From assembly GCF_001428105.1 (NCBI RefSeq), contig NZ_LMSJ01000005.1, positions 62,001-126,000 of the forward strand: a DNA stretch of 64,000 nucleotides, written 5' to 3'. The notes below the pieces were generated by a model. The model did no database searches. It was given only the letters and a program-made list of their open reading frames with translations, and had not been told where the DNA came from. The translations under genes were made by a program, and so were the position numbers. Within the stretch, counting starts at the first letter, position 1. The number at the start of each line of letters is the position of its first letter. The DNA is from Paenibacillus sp. Soil766 (GTDB lineage Bacteria > Bacillota > Bacilli > Paenibacillales > NBRC-103111). Positions 55,983-64,000 of the stretch are shown here, in pieces.

Positions 55983-58139
55983 ATGCCAGCTGGCAGCCGA
56001 TTGGACGAAACATTGCGCGCGGGAAAAAAAGCACTTCGCACGCTCCCCGGTGCACTCTTGCTCGGTTCGACCGGAGCGCGGTTGTGGGCCGATTATTTGG
56101 ATCCCGTACCTGGTTTTTCTGGAAGGTTCGATTTTATTCACAAAGTGAATATTCCTTTGTTGTTTAAGATAACGAACAATTTGGCAGAAAGCTTAGAGCC
56201 ATGTCAGACGGAATGGTTTCCAAGTCACTTGCTCATGGCTTATACAGGCAACCGTCTTTCATTGGAAGAACGCAAATTCATAACTTGGAATGATTGTGCG
56301 GTTTCGTGCCAAACTTGGACGAATCGCAGCGATGAGGAGCTAATCCTTCGTTTGGAGACCTATGGCGATTCGTTCTCAGAGCGCATAGAGAATTATCTGT
56401 ATGGATTGTTCAATATCGAGCATTACAGCTTTAATGTCTCAGGTGCTATTGCCGTAAGTGATCCCACTGTATTCGAAGAGCTACGGTTGAAACCAGGTGA
56501 AACCAAAGCAATTATTGTCGCTGCAGCATTCGGAATTTCCGGTCAGGATGATATCGCCTTGCTGAAGGAACGGGCATCGAGCTATGCGGAAAGCGGTTAC
56601 ACGGTTGATCAACTAGTAGTAAATCAGAGTAATGAGTATCAAATCTGGTTTGAGAAAACACCTACATTCGCCAGCAGCGACCCTGTGTTAAACAAGACGT
56701 GGACCTATCGTTGGTTTCTGCTTCGGCACAATTTGGCCGATCCGCAGTACGGTCACTTGTCCTATCCATTGTTCTACGAGGGCAGATCTCATAAAAAAAG
56801 TAAAAAGCCCTTTAGTAAGGGGGGATGGGAGTTCAGCAAGCTAATTAATCTGTCCGTCCCTTTACATATTATGGATGCTAGATGGTATCACGATCCCGTA
56901 TATAGTGAGGGTCCGCTTCGTAACATGAAGAGCGCTCCCGGTGAAGACGGTATGTTTAGCTGCTTGACGGTAGATTCCATCCTGCATTCCTTTGCCAACT
57001 TCTCTTGCTGGGCCGCATATAAGCTCTTTCTTGTGCATCGAAACACCGAAATGATAGTTGACTTACTGCCTGCCATGAAATCGAATATTTCGGCATGGAA
57101 ACGTGTGAACGGTAATGATCAGGATCATTTGATGATCGAACATAAACATACACGGACGGGAAAAGAATATCAGCCAAGTTATTGGTATTTTCACCAATTC
57201 CCGAAAAATCCGAAGGACAAAGCTACCTATACCCATCTTAAGAGGGTGGATCGCGCTGTGTATCACTACTTGAACACGCTAGGCGTTGCTAAGCTTTGCG
57301 AGGCAACGGGTGATCCGGAAGCGAAAGTTTTTTTTTGGCAAGCTGAAGAAATCAAGCAGGATATACTTGGGAAAATGTGGAATGAAGATACAAAGTTCTT
57401 CTATGATCTACATTATCAAACAGATGAAAAGGCGTTTGTCAAAAATATTGTCGGGATCTATCCCGGGTGGGCAGAAATCCTAGATGATCAATTCAATGGA
57501 ATGATCGAGCATCTGTTCGATGAACAGGAATTTCGTACGAAATGCCCGTTCCCGTCTGTTTCCGCCGATTCTCCTGCCTATTCACAAGAAGGCGGTTGGA
57601 TGGGACACTTTGTCAAAGGTCGGAACGGCTGCGTTTGGGATGGTCCAACCTGGCCTTATACCAATTCGATCGCGCTTGATGCGCTTGCCAAGGAAAGCAA
57701 GCGGAGAAATCATCAATTTGATCGTCAATTTGCCTATTATCTACGCGAGTATTCGTTTCTCCATTTTATGCAAAGAGATTTAAACCAACCCGGTCTAGTT
57801 GAGCATTACAACAGCGCAACAGGTGAACCGTTAAGCGACGAACAGGAATATAATCATTCGTACTATATCGATTTGTTAATTTCACATGTGGCAGGATTAT
57901 CGATTGAAAAAGATGGGATTGTTCTGGATCCTCTGAATGTGGATTTAGATTATTTTTGTCTGGATCGCGTGAAGGTGGCGGGTATGGAAATACGAATCTC
58001 ATATCGGAAACCGAGTGTGTCATCGGAGATTCCCTTTAGCGAAGATGGCTACCGTTTATATGTAAATGACAAACTTATTTTCTCCAATCCAACACTTTGT
58101 CGAACAGAGTTAACTTGGAAAGAGTTGACCATATCGTAA
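55983..58139 (+). CDS. (alpha/alpha)6-barrel glycosidase, GH63/MGH1-like
   Basis: 718 residues from ATG 55983 behind GGGAGGT. After an N-terminal beta domain, the barrel shows WTYRWFLLRHNL, a central region with EHKHTRTGKEYQPSYW, and GCVWDGPTWPYTNSIALDAL, the GH63/GH37-type segment near the catalytic acid, then QEYNHSYYIDLL. Related enzymes hydrolyse alpha-glucosyl or mannosylglycerate-type linkages. No signal peptide. It sits between two BNR propellers with small gaps, so it is likely part of the same degradation path. Upstream lies a GACCTATAG element at 55875. Confidence 0.78.
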   Translation: MPAGSRLDETLRAGKKALRTLPGALLLGSTGARLWADYLDPVPGFSGRFDFIHKVNIPLLFKITNNLAESLEPCQTEWFPSHLLMAYTGNRLSLEERKFITWNDCAVSCQTWTNRSDEELILRLETYGDSFSERIENYLYGLFNIEHYSFNVSGAIAVSDPTVFEELRLKPGETKAIIVAAAFGISGQDDIALLKERASSYAESGYTVDQLVVNQSNEYQIWFEKTPTFASSDPVLNKTWTYRWFLLRHNLADPQYGHLSYPLFYEGRSHKKSKKPFSKGGWEFSKLINLSVPLHIMDARWYHDPVYSEGPLRNMKSAPGEDGMFSCLTVDSILHSFANFSCWAAYKLFLVHRNTEMIVDLLPAMKSNISAWKRVNGNDQDHLMIEHKHTRTGKEYQPSYWYFHQFPKNPKDKATYTHLKRVDRAVYHYLNTLGVAKLCEATGDPEAKVFFWQAEEIKQDILGKMWNEDTKFFYDLHYQTDEKAFVKNIVGIYPGWAEILDDQFNGMIEHLFDEQEFRTKCPFPSVSADSPAYSQEGGWMGHFVKGRNGCVWDGPTWPYTNSIALDALAKESKRRNHQFDRQFAYYLREYSFLHFMQRDLNQPGLVEHYNSATGEPLSDEQEYNHSYYIDLLISHVAGLSIEKDGIVLDPLNVDLDYFCLDRVKVAGMEIRISYRKPSVSSEIPFSEDGYRLYVNDKLIFSNPTLCRTELTWKELTIS

Positions 58140-58173
58140 ATTGATAACCCAATCGGACAAGGAGTGTGTTTTA

Positions 58174-59238
58174 ATGAAACGTTTCAATGGAGTTGTTGTA
58201 CAGTCGGAAACGGATTCGCAATTACGGGAAGCATACCTTCCTATTCCGTACCCGAATGACAACCATGCCGCTAATTTACTAGAATTAGACAATGGCGATC
58301 TTCTCTGTGTCTGGTTTTCGGGCAGCGGGGAAGGCAATCCAGATACCAACGTACTGATGTCGAGATTATCTGCCGGATCCAATGAATGGACTGCTCCAAT
58401 GCAGCTGTCAGGTGATATCGAACGATCCGAACAAAATCCGATCCTTCACCAGGCGCCCGATGGAAAACTTTGGCTGTTCCATACGTCCAACGAGCCCCAC
58501 AATCAAAAAACATCAAGAATTGTTTACCGCATATCGGATGACAATGGCTTTACTTGGGGTCCGACTGAAGTTTTGTTTGACGGTTTGGGCATATTTCTGA
58601 GGCATCCGCTGCTCGTGCTCAAAAATGGCGATTGGCTGCTTCCGACGTATTATTGCAAGCTTGACGGGCACTACAGCGTTGTGCAAATCAGCTCCGACCA
58701 AGGGAAAACATGGAAGGAATACGAAGTGCAGGGCAGCACGCACCGGGTTCAAATGAATGTTGTTGAACGAATTGATGGTACGCTTTTTGCCATGTTTCGA
58801 AGCCGCCAGGCAGACCGCATTTATACAAGTATCTCTCAAGATAACGGGAGAAATTGGACGGTTCCGGTCAAGAGCGAATTGCCCAACAATAATTCCTCGA
58901 TGCAGTTCATTAAGCTGCAAAACGGCCACTTGGCCTTGATTTATAACAATTCCTCCATGGAACGGGACCAATTCAGGTGGGTTCAAAGGAAGGGAGAATT
59001 CCGAAAAAAACCGCTTCGTACACCACTTACCTTAGCGATTTCGGAAGACGAAGGAAAAACATGGCCATACTACAAGAATATACAGATGGCGGATTTGGAA
59101 TACAAAGATAGTGAGATCGGGTATTCCTACCCCTCGATTATCTCCACGCGTGATGGCAAGATACATATTGCTTTTTCTTATTTGCGTAAAGGTATCAAAC
59201 ATGTTTGTCTAACGGAAGAATGGATTCATGAGGGTTAA
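58174..59238 (+). CDS. BNR-repeat (sialidase-fold) beta-propeller protein (second)
   Basis: 354 residues from ATG 58174 behind ACAAGGAG; an upstream in-frame TTG lacks a site. Asp boxes: SDDNGFTWGP, SSDQGKTWKE, SQDNGRNWTV and SEDEGKTWPY. It has the same fold as the gene at 54889 and shares ELPNNNSSMQFIKLQNGHLALIYN-like text (there DLPNNNSGIDLVKLDNGT), but otherwise differs, so the pair may act on two different linkages. Cytoplasmic. It is followed closely by an AraC regulator. Confidence 0.85.
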   Translation: MKRFNGVVVQSETDSQLREAYLPIPYPNDNHAANLLELDNGDLLCVWFSGSGEGNPDTNVLMSRLSAGSNEWTAPMQLSGDIERSEQNPILHQAPDGKLWLFHTSNEPHNQKTSRIVYRISDDNGFTWGPTEVLFDGLGIFLRHPLLVLKNGDWLLPTYYCKLDGHYSVVQISSDQGKTWKEYEVQGSTHRVQMNVVERIDGTLFAMFRSRQADRIYTSISQDNGRNWTVPVKSELPNNNSSMQFIKLQNGHLALIYNNSSMERDQFRWVQRKGEFRKKPLRTPLTLAISEDEGKTWPYYKNIQMADLEYKDSEIGYSYPSIISTRDGKIHIAFSYLRKGIKHVCLTEEWIHEG

Positions 59239-59262
59239 TATCTTGCGCCGGAGGTGATGGAC

Positions 59263-60153
59263 ATGAATGGTAGAATTGGACATTTAAGTGGGGATATGTT
59301 TTTTGATGGAAAGATGAATATTTTTATTAATCGCGAATTGGAATCGTTTACAACTACTCAACATACCCATGATTTTGTTGAAATCAGCTATGTGGGGGAA
59401 GGAAGCGGTTATCATTACATTGAAGATCAAGTGATTCCCATTAAACAGGGAGACCTGTTTGTGATTCCGATTGGAACATCACATGTGTTTCGGCCGTCCT
59501 CTCCGACGCAGGATAAAATGCTCGTCATTTATAACTGTATTTTTAGAGTAGAGTTATTAGAAAACTGGATGCATATGCTTCAGGAAGAATGCCTGACCTA
59601 CAATTCCATCACGCTTCCTTGCAAGTGCCCCGAGCGCTGGCTGCATTTTCAAGATAAACATGATACGTTTTCAACGATTGTTAACGCGATGTATCAAGAA
59701 TATTTGAAACGAAGCAATGGCTTTGAGACGATTTTGACAGCATTACTGATTCAAATGTTGGTGATGCTGCAGCGTTTTGAATTGAAAAATGAAACGGAAG
59801 CGGTTCCGTTTCGAATGCTTGAGGAAGTTGTTCATTTCATCAAAGCGCATTACACCGATAATCTTACGGTTCAGCATGTGGCGGATTACTTTTTTTTAAG
59901 TGCCAGCCATTTTCAACGGTTGTTTAAAAAATCAACGGGCTTATCGTTCACACAATACTTACAGAACGTGCGTATACAAAAATGCTGTGAACTGCTGAAG
60001 TCATCAGATATTCCGATCTACCAAATTGCCAATCAGGTGGGATATCAGGACATGAAATTTTTCCATGCACTATTTCGTAAAAAAACGGGGGTAACCCCTC
60101 GACAATATCGACAAAACTTCCAAGAATTCGAAGATAAGGCATTAACATACTAA
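59263..60153 (+). CDS. AraC-family regulator with cupin sensor domain
   Basis: 296 residues from ATG 59263, eight bases after GGAGGTG. The N-terminal cupin (HTHDFVEISYVGEGSGYHYI) probably binds a sugar, and the C-terminal double helix-turn-helix (LTVQHVADYFFLSASHFQRLFKK; QIANQVGYQDMKFFHALFRKKTGVTPRQY) binds DNA. As the only regulator inside the cluster it is the best candidate to recognise the CACCTATA-type elements. A terminator follows. Confidence 0.92.
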   Translation: MNGRIGHLSGDMFFDGKMNIFINRELESFTTTQHTHDFVEISYVGEGSGYHYIEDQVIPIKQGDLFVIPIGTSHVFRPSSPTQDKMLVIYNCIFRVELLENWMHMLQEECLTYNSITLPCKCPERWLHFQDKHDTFSTIVNAMYQEYLKRSNGFETILTALLIQMLVMLQRFELKNETEAVPFRMLEEVVHFIKAHYTDNLTVQHVADYFFLSASHFQRLFKKSTGLSFTQYLQNVRIQKCCELLKSSDIPIYQIANQVGYQDMKFFHALFRKKTGVTPRQYRQNFQEFEDKALTY

Positions 60154-60163
60154 GAGGTTTACG

Positions 60164-60202
60164 GCTGACCATCGCAATATCGCAATGGAGCAGCTTTTTT
60201 TT
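60164..60202 (+). terminator. Terminator after the AraC gene
   Basis: GCTG-CCAT pairs with ATGG-CAGC around the centre, followed by eight T. It ends the glycosidase/AraC block. Confidence 0.65.
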
Positions 60203-60227
60203 ATTTATTAAAAGGGTGGGATACTGA

Positions 60228-61250
60228 ATGTTAAATCCGGATGAGTATTTCGTACAGCTTTACAGCGATTTGAATAAGACGTCTGATCATGCCCGAGTAC
60301 AACCATGGAGAGAGCGAAAAGCGGATGTGCGGACAAAGCTGCTTGCAAGTTTGGGGGATTTCCCCAGAGGGTTAAGTGAATTGAACCCTGTTGTAGGCGA
60401 GAAGATCGATAAGGGGGATCATTATTTAGAGCGTGTTATTTACACAACAGATGTAAACCTTCAGATAGCTGCCTTCGTGTTGATTCCGAAAGGGCTCACG
60501 GGCAGGGCTCCAGCCGTACTTGCTTGGCACGGACACGGTTATGGGAGTAGGGAAATTGTCGGTTTGCGGCCAGACGGAACCACGGATGACGACCCTCCCG
60601 GCATTCATCAACATTTTGCCTTGCATCTTGTACGAAGAGGAATGATTGTCATAGCGCCTGAAATCATTGGGTTTGGTGATCGTAGGTTGTCAGTCGACAG
60701 GGGGAAGGACCCTAAGAAAAACAGTTCCTGTGTAGCGCTAACTTCTCGCTTGCTGCTTTATGGTAAAACTTTAGCCGGGCTGAGGATTTATGAAGCAATA
60801 AGATCGGTAGATTATGTATTAACTCGTGCGGATGTTGATCCTAATCGGATCGGAAGTATGGGTTTTTCCGGTGGCGGTCTGATAGCTTCGCTTTCTTCCG
60901 CTTTGGATGAACGCATTCAGGCTACTGTTCTTTGTGCGTTTACAAGCTCGTTTAGCGGAAGCATATTAGCCATGAATCATTGCATTGATAATTACTTGCC
61001 TTCGATTCTTCCTTTTGCGGAGCTTCCAGAACTTATTGGATTGATCGCACCGCGGGCACTATTTGTCGAATCAGGCAGGGAAGACCCGCTATTCCCAGTT
61101 GCTTCCGTTCAAGAAGCTGTAGCTAAACTTAAAGAGATATATCATTCTGAAGGATTGGCTTCGAATTTAGAAGTTGATCTTTTTCCAGGGAAACATGAAG
61201 TATCTGGGCGACTGTCTTACGATTGGTTAGCTAGGCAGTTGAAAGCATGA
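60228..61250 (+). CDS. Alpha/beta-hydrolase, acetyl esterase / dienelactone hydrolase-like
   Basis: 340 residues, ATG behind AAAAGGGTGGG. Nucleophile S214 in GFSGGG, acid D286 (SGREDPLF) and H323 (GKHEVS), the standard order. The oxyanion strand is LAWHGHGYGSREIVG. Similar to acetyl-xylan-esterase-type proteins. No signal peptide. It probably removes acetyl or methyl ester groups from imported oligosaccharide, together with the SGNH enzyme. Confidence 0.85.
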   Translation: MLNPDEYFVQLYSDLNKTSDHARVQPWRERKADVRTKLLASLGDFPRGLSELNPVVGEKIDKGDHYLERVIYTTDVNLQIAAFVLIPKGLTGRAPAVLAWHGHGYGSREIVGLRPDGTTDDDPPGIHQHFALHLVRRGMIVIAPEIIGFGDRRLSVDRGKDPKKNSSCVALTSRLLLYGKTLAGLRIYEAIRSVDYVLTRADVDPNRIGSMGFSGGGLIASLSSALDERIQATVLCAFTSSFSGSILAMNHCIDNYLPSILPFAELPELIGLIAPRALFVESGREDPLFPVASVQEAVAKLKEIYHSEGLASNLEVDLFPGKHEVSGRLSYDWLARQLKA

Positions 61251-61251
61251 T

Positions 61252-61308
61252 TCACCTATAGAGTAAGCCATCATCACCTATATGTGAAAAAGTTGATGGA
61301 TGTATAAT
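61252..61308 (+). promoter_or_regulatory. Direct repeats and -10 box before the MsmX gene
   Basis: TCACCTATA occurs at 61252-61260 and 61274-61282, a 22-base direct repeat (two helical turns), as expected for an AraC-type dimer site. A TATAAT box lies at 61303-61308. No good -35, fitting activation. Confidence 0.55.
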
Positions 61309-61312
61309 GAAC

Positions 61313-61326
61313 TGAAACCGTTATCA
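61313..61326 (+). promoter_or_regulatory. cre site (CcpA operator)
   Basis: TGAAACCGTTATCA matches the cre consensus TGNAANCGNTNNCA at every fixed position. It starts four bases after the TATAAT box, so CcpA bound here would block initiation or early elongation. It predicts glucose repression of the ATPase and following genes. Confidence 0.7.
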
Positions 61327-61362
61327 TCGGGATGATTGAAACAGACTATAGGAGGTGCCGAA

Positions 61363-62484
61363 ATGGGGCGCATTCTTTTGAATCACGTAGAAAAACGTTA
61401 TGGCAAAGATGGCGGATATGCAGTGAAAGATTTCCATTTGGAAATACACGACGGAGAATTTCTTGTCATGGTAGGTCCGTCTGGCTGCGGGAAATCAACA
61501 ACACTCAGGATGATTGCTGGCTTAGAAGATATCACATCAGGAGAGCTTTATATTGGAGATCAGCTTGTCAATGATTTGCCGCCGAAGGATCGGGATATTG
61601 CGATGGTTTTTCAAAATTACGCTTTATACCCGAACATGAGTGTGTACGAAAATATTGCATTCGGTTTGCGCTTGCGGAAGATGCCCAAACATGAGATCGA
61701 CTTAGCGGTAAAAAAATCATCAAGAATACTGGAAATTGAACCGTTTCTCGATAGGAAGCCTAAGCAACTCTCTGGCGGTCAGCGTCAGCGTGTAGCTTTA
61801 GGAAGAGCCATTGTCCGTGATCCCCAGGTTTTTCTAATGGATGAGCCGCTGTCAAATTTGGATGCAAAACTGAGAGTTCAAATGCGAACAGAGATCATTA
61901 AGCTTCACAAGCAGCTCGGCGTAACAATGGTTTACGTGACACATGATCAAGTAGAAGCCATGACCATGGGGCATCGCATTGTTGTCATGAAAGACGGCGT
62001 TATCCAACAGGTAGATACACCGCAACAGATTTACAATAATCCGAGAAATATGTTCGTCGCCGGATTTATCGGGACGCCGCCGATCAATCTCATTGAGGGA
62101 AAAATTATGGAAGGCACGGACGGCAAACTAGAGTTTCATACCAATCGATATTATTTAGAAATTCCCTCACAGCAGTCGAGCATTTTGAAAAAGAAAAACA
62201 AAGTAAATAGATCCGTTTTTCTAGGAATTCGGTGTGAGAATATACATGTAAATCATCCAGAGACAGATGTTGGCCAGCACGCTCAAATTAACGGGGTTCA
62301 AAAGATCAATGAATTGATGGGGGCAGATATGTACCTGTATATGGACATTGGTGTGCCCAATTTACTGATCGTTCGAACCCGTGCTGATCACAACTTCGTG
62401 GAAGATGAGAAGCTTGTTCTATCTCTTGATATGCAGAAAGTACTATTTTTCGATAAAGATTCAAAGGAAAATCTCATGTATTAA
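61363..62484 (+). CDS. msmX: MsmX/UgpC-type multi-sugar ABC ATPase
   Basis: Cytoplasmic ATPase for CUT1 importers, 373 residues, ATG 61363 behind AGGAGG. Walker A GPSGCGKST (38-46, K44), signature LSGGQ (136-140), Walker B with D160 and E161, then a C-terminal regulatory OB-fold region (IRCENIHV). Firmicutes commonly share one such ATPase among many binding-protein/permease sets, so it could also energise the permeases at 2-1773 and 22151-23951. Located just before a large exported protein. Confidence 0.92.
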   Translation: MGRILLNHVEKRYGKDGGYAVKDFHLEIHDGEFLVMVGPSGCGKSTTLRMIAGLEDITSGELYIGDQLVNDLPPKDRDIAMVFQNYALYPNMSVYENIAFGLRLRKMPKHEIDLAVKKSSRILEIEPFLDRKPKQLSGGQRQRVALGRAIVRDPQVFLMDEPLSNLDAKLRVQMRTEIIKLHKQLGVTMVYVTHDQVEAMTMGHRIVVMKDGVIQQVDTPQQIYNNPRNMFVAGFIGTPPINLIEGKIMEGTDGKLEFHTNRYYLEIPSQQSSILKKKNKVNRSVFLGIRCENIHVNHPETDVGQHAQINGVQKINELMGADMYLYMDIGVPNLLIVRTRADHNFVEDEKLVLSLDMQKVLFFDKDSKENLMY

Positions 62485-62505
62485 ATAGACAGCGGAGGGA
62501 TGAAA

Positions 62506-64000
62506 TTGAAGGTTTTTTTTCGAACCCGGGTATGGATTTCAACGATGCTGGCGCTCTTCTGTATGCTCAGTCAAACGCTTCCCGGTTTAGCGGATACAAG
62601 TCCTTCATTGGGAACAGAATTAAAGACAACGAATATGGAAGAGCAAGCGAATTCTTCCAAGCATCTGGATCCATCTTATTCGGAGAAGTTGGAACAGTGG
62701 AAAAAGGAAGGCGCTTCGATCGATCATAATGGGAGTTTGACTATCCCTGGGGCGAAGCTGGCCAGCCAGTCGGCTAACGCCAATATTTCTACCGGGACTT
62801 ATAATGTAAAAAATAACGTTTTGATCTGGAGCGCTTCAAAGGACGAATGGATTGAATATGAGGTGGATGTGGCGCAAGGTGGATTGTATACCATTGCAAT
62901 GACCTATAATCCTTTCGTCGGTACGAAATACCGAAAGCCGATTGCGCTGAATCTGACCATTGATGGTTCAAGCCCTTATTTGGAATCGAAATCAGTCGAG
63001 TTATACAGACAATGGAAGGATAAGTTTCCGATTCGTCAAGATGACAAAGGCGATGAGATTCGACCATCGGCGGAGGACAAATCAGGCTGGTTAACTTGGG
63101 AACTTCGCGATATATCAGGTGCATACGAGGATCCGCTGACGTGGTATTTAAAACCTGGGAAGCACAGAATTCGATTGTCGGGCAGTGATCCTTTTGCTCT
63201 CGAGACTATAACGTTAAAAGCGCCTCATCAACCAGACGAGTATAAAAAAGTGAGAAGTGAGTGGCCAACCGATACACCTCCTGTAAAGTCGGACCCGATC
63301 AAGATTGAAGCTGAGCAGATGCAATGGAAGAACGATTCAGCCATCACCTTGGCCTTCGATAACGATATTGCGTCAACGCCTAGTGTACGCGGACATATTA
63401 CTTACAATGTGGTAGACGGAGCTCGGTGGTCTTCGAATAACCAAGAGATTAGCTGGAACTTTGATGTACCGGAAACCGGGTACTACAAAATTGCGATGCG
63501 CGCGGAACAGTCTTATGTATCTAACCGCTCGTCATTCCGGCAGATTATGATTAACGGCAAAATACCATTTAATGAGCTGAAAGCCTATCGGTTTATGTAC
63601 GCAACTGGTTGGAAAAGTATTACACTGGCCGATGAACACAACAATCCATATGAATTTTACTTGGAAAAAGGGAGCAATACGATCTCGATGCGTGCCACTT
63701 GGGCTCCGTTGGGTTCAGTTTCATCGGATTTGGAACAGACGATCAGTGAATTATCTAAGTTATCCGAGGATTTGAGAACATTAACAGGCAATGTTGACGA
63801 CAAAAACCGGACTTGGGATCTCAAAAATGACCTTCCTTCATTTATTGAACAAATGCAAGGTGTGCATGATGATTTGAATGGTGTGCGAGAACGGATGGCA
63901 GCTATTAATGGCCGACCAGATGCCGTTACGCAAGCGCTTGTCACCGTGCAGAAAGATTTGGAAGGTTTGCTGAAAGATCCAGATGAAATTCCTTATAATG
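62506..64000 (+). CDS. Large secreted protein, probable long solute-binding-type protein (3' end outside window)
   Basis: The frame is open to the window end (at least 498 residues). I choose TTG 62506, seven bases after GCGGAGG; the ATG at 62500 touches that site. Signal peptide LKVFFRTRVWISTMLALFCML...LA. Two jelly-roll-like modules (EWIEYEVDVAQGGLYTIAMTY; ISWNFDVPETGYYKIAMRAE) look like sugar-binding domains, followed by a helical stretch (DLEQTISELSKLSEDLRTL). In Paenibacillus, proteins that begin this way often end in an extracellular solute-binding domain and precede permeases; the missing part must show this. Confidence 0.7.
   Translation, partial: MKVFFRTRVWISTMLALFCMLSQTLPGLADTSPSLGTELKTTNMEEQANSSKHLDPSYSEKLEQWKKEGASIDHNGSLTIPGAKLASQSANANISTGTYNVKNNVLIWSASKDEWIEYEVDVAQGGLYTIAMTYNPFVGTKYRKPIALNLTIDGSSPYLESKSVELYRQWKDKFPIRQDDKGDEIRPSAEDKSGWLTWELRDISGAYEDPLTWYLKPGKHRIRLSGSDPFALETITLKAPHQPDEYKKVRSEWPTDTPPVKSDPIKIEAEQMQWKNDSAITLAFDNDIASTPSVRGHITYNVVDGARWSSNNQEISWNFDVPETGYYKIAMRAEQSYVSNRSSFRQIMINGKIPFNELKAYRFMYATGWKSITLADEHNNPYEFYLEKGSNTISMRATWAPLGSVSSDLEQTISELSKLSEDLRTLTGNVDDKNRTWDLKNDLPSFIEQMQGVHDDLNGVRERMAAINGRPDAVTQALVTVQKDLEGLLKDPDEIPYN

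Noticed and set aside
54889..59238. Sialic acid catabolic locus
   Set aside because: No nanE, nanK, nagA or nagB, no sialic acid transporter hallmark, and the propellers are not exported.

Overview
The window reads as the chromosome of a spore-former-type Firmicute close to Paenibacillus. This is inferred from gene style: CUT1 sugar transporters without their own ATPase, two-domain AraC regulators with membrane sensors, LplABC-type operons, SLH-anchored secreted glycosidases, strong AGGAGG ribosome binding sites and mixed GC content. No rRNA, tRNA or housekeeping gene is present to fix the species. The dominant theme is polysaccharide capture and breakdown.

Layout. 1-4060: the end of a sugar ABC transporter operon (two permeases), an AraC-type response regulator and a HAD-like protein with an altered catalytic site. 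4639-14955: two large tandem paralogous secreted GH32 fructanases with arrays of CBM66-like modules; the second also carries Ig-like, ricin-type and SLH modules, and the first has lost that tail. 15222-19550: an AT-rich decayed stretch with a HAD phosphatase, a GH32 C-terminal fragment, a broken TniB-like transposition ATPase, a (TTG)17 microsatellite and two coupled reverse-strand genes that may be orphan immunity genes. 19619-26916: a sensor-AraC regulator, LplB/LplC permeases, a large lipoprotein binding protein and a sulfatase. 26917-31600: a second graveyard holding a frameshifted XRE regulator beside a long palindrome, a frameshifted P-loop kinase, an IS110 fragment, a DUF4238 fragment and a headless solute-binding protein, then an intact Gfo/Idh/MocA oxidoreductase and a decayed nucleotidyltransferase. 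31649-39227: an orphan sugar-binding lipoprotein, a GH95 enzyme, and a convergent GH78 plus five-bladed-propeller glycosidase pair.

39435-64000 is the most interesting part: about 24 kb of co-directional genes. In order they are an Fe-dependent alcohol dehydrogenase, a four-carbon acid-sugar kinase (DUF1537), a PdxA2-like dehydrogenase, two DapA/NanA-fold lyases, an SGNH esterase, GH78, GH29, an unfamiliar 903-residue TIM-barrel protein, GH95, a BNR propeller, an (alpha/alpha)6 glycosidase, a second BNR propeller, an AraC regulator, an alpha/beta esterase, an MsmX-type ATPase and the start of a very large secreted protein. None of the catabolic enzymes has a signal peptide, so they should act in the cytoplasm on imported oligosaccharides.

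My main proposal (inference) is that this locus degrades an L-rhamnose/L-fucose (or L-galactose)-bearing glycan that also contains a 2-keto-3-deoxy sugar acid such as Dha or Kdo, for example rhamnogalacturonan II side chains. The BNR propellers would release the ulosonic acid and a DapA-fold lyase would split it to pyruvate plus an aldehyde. For Dha that aldehyde is a C4 aldehyde acid. The alcohol dehydrogenase would reduce it to a tetronate, and the kinase/PdxA2 pair would convert the tetronate to DHAP. A cre-like site and CACCTATA-type elements lie in the promoter regions of this cluster.
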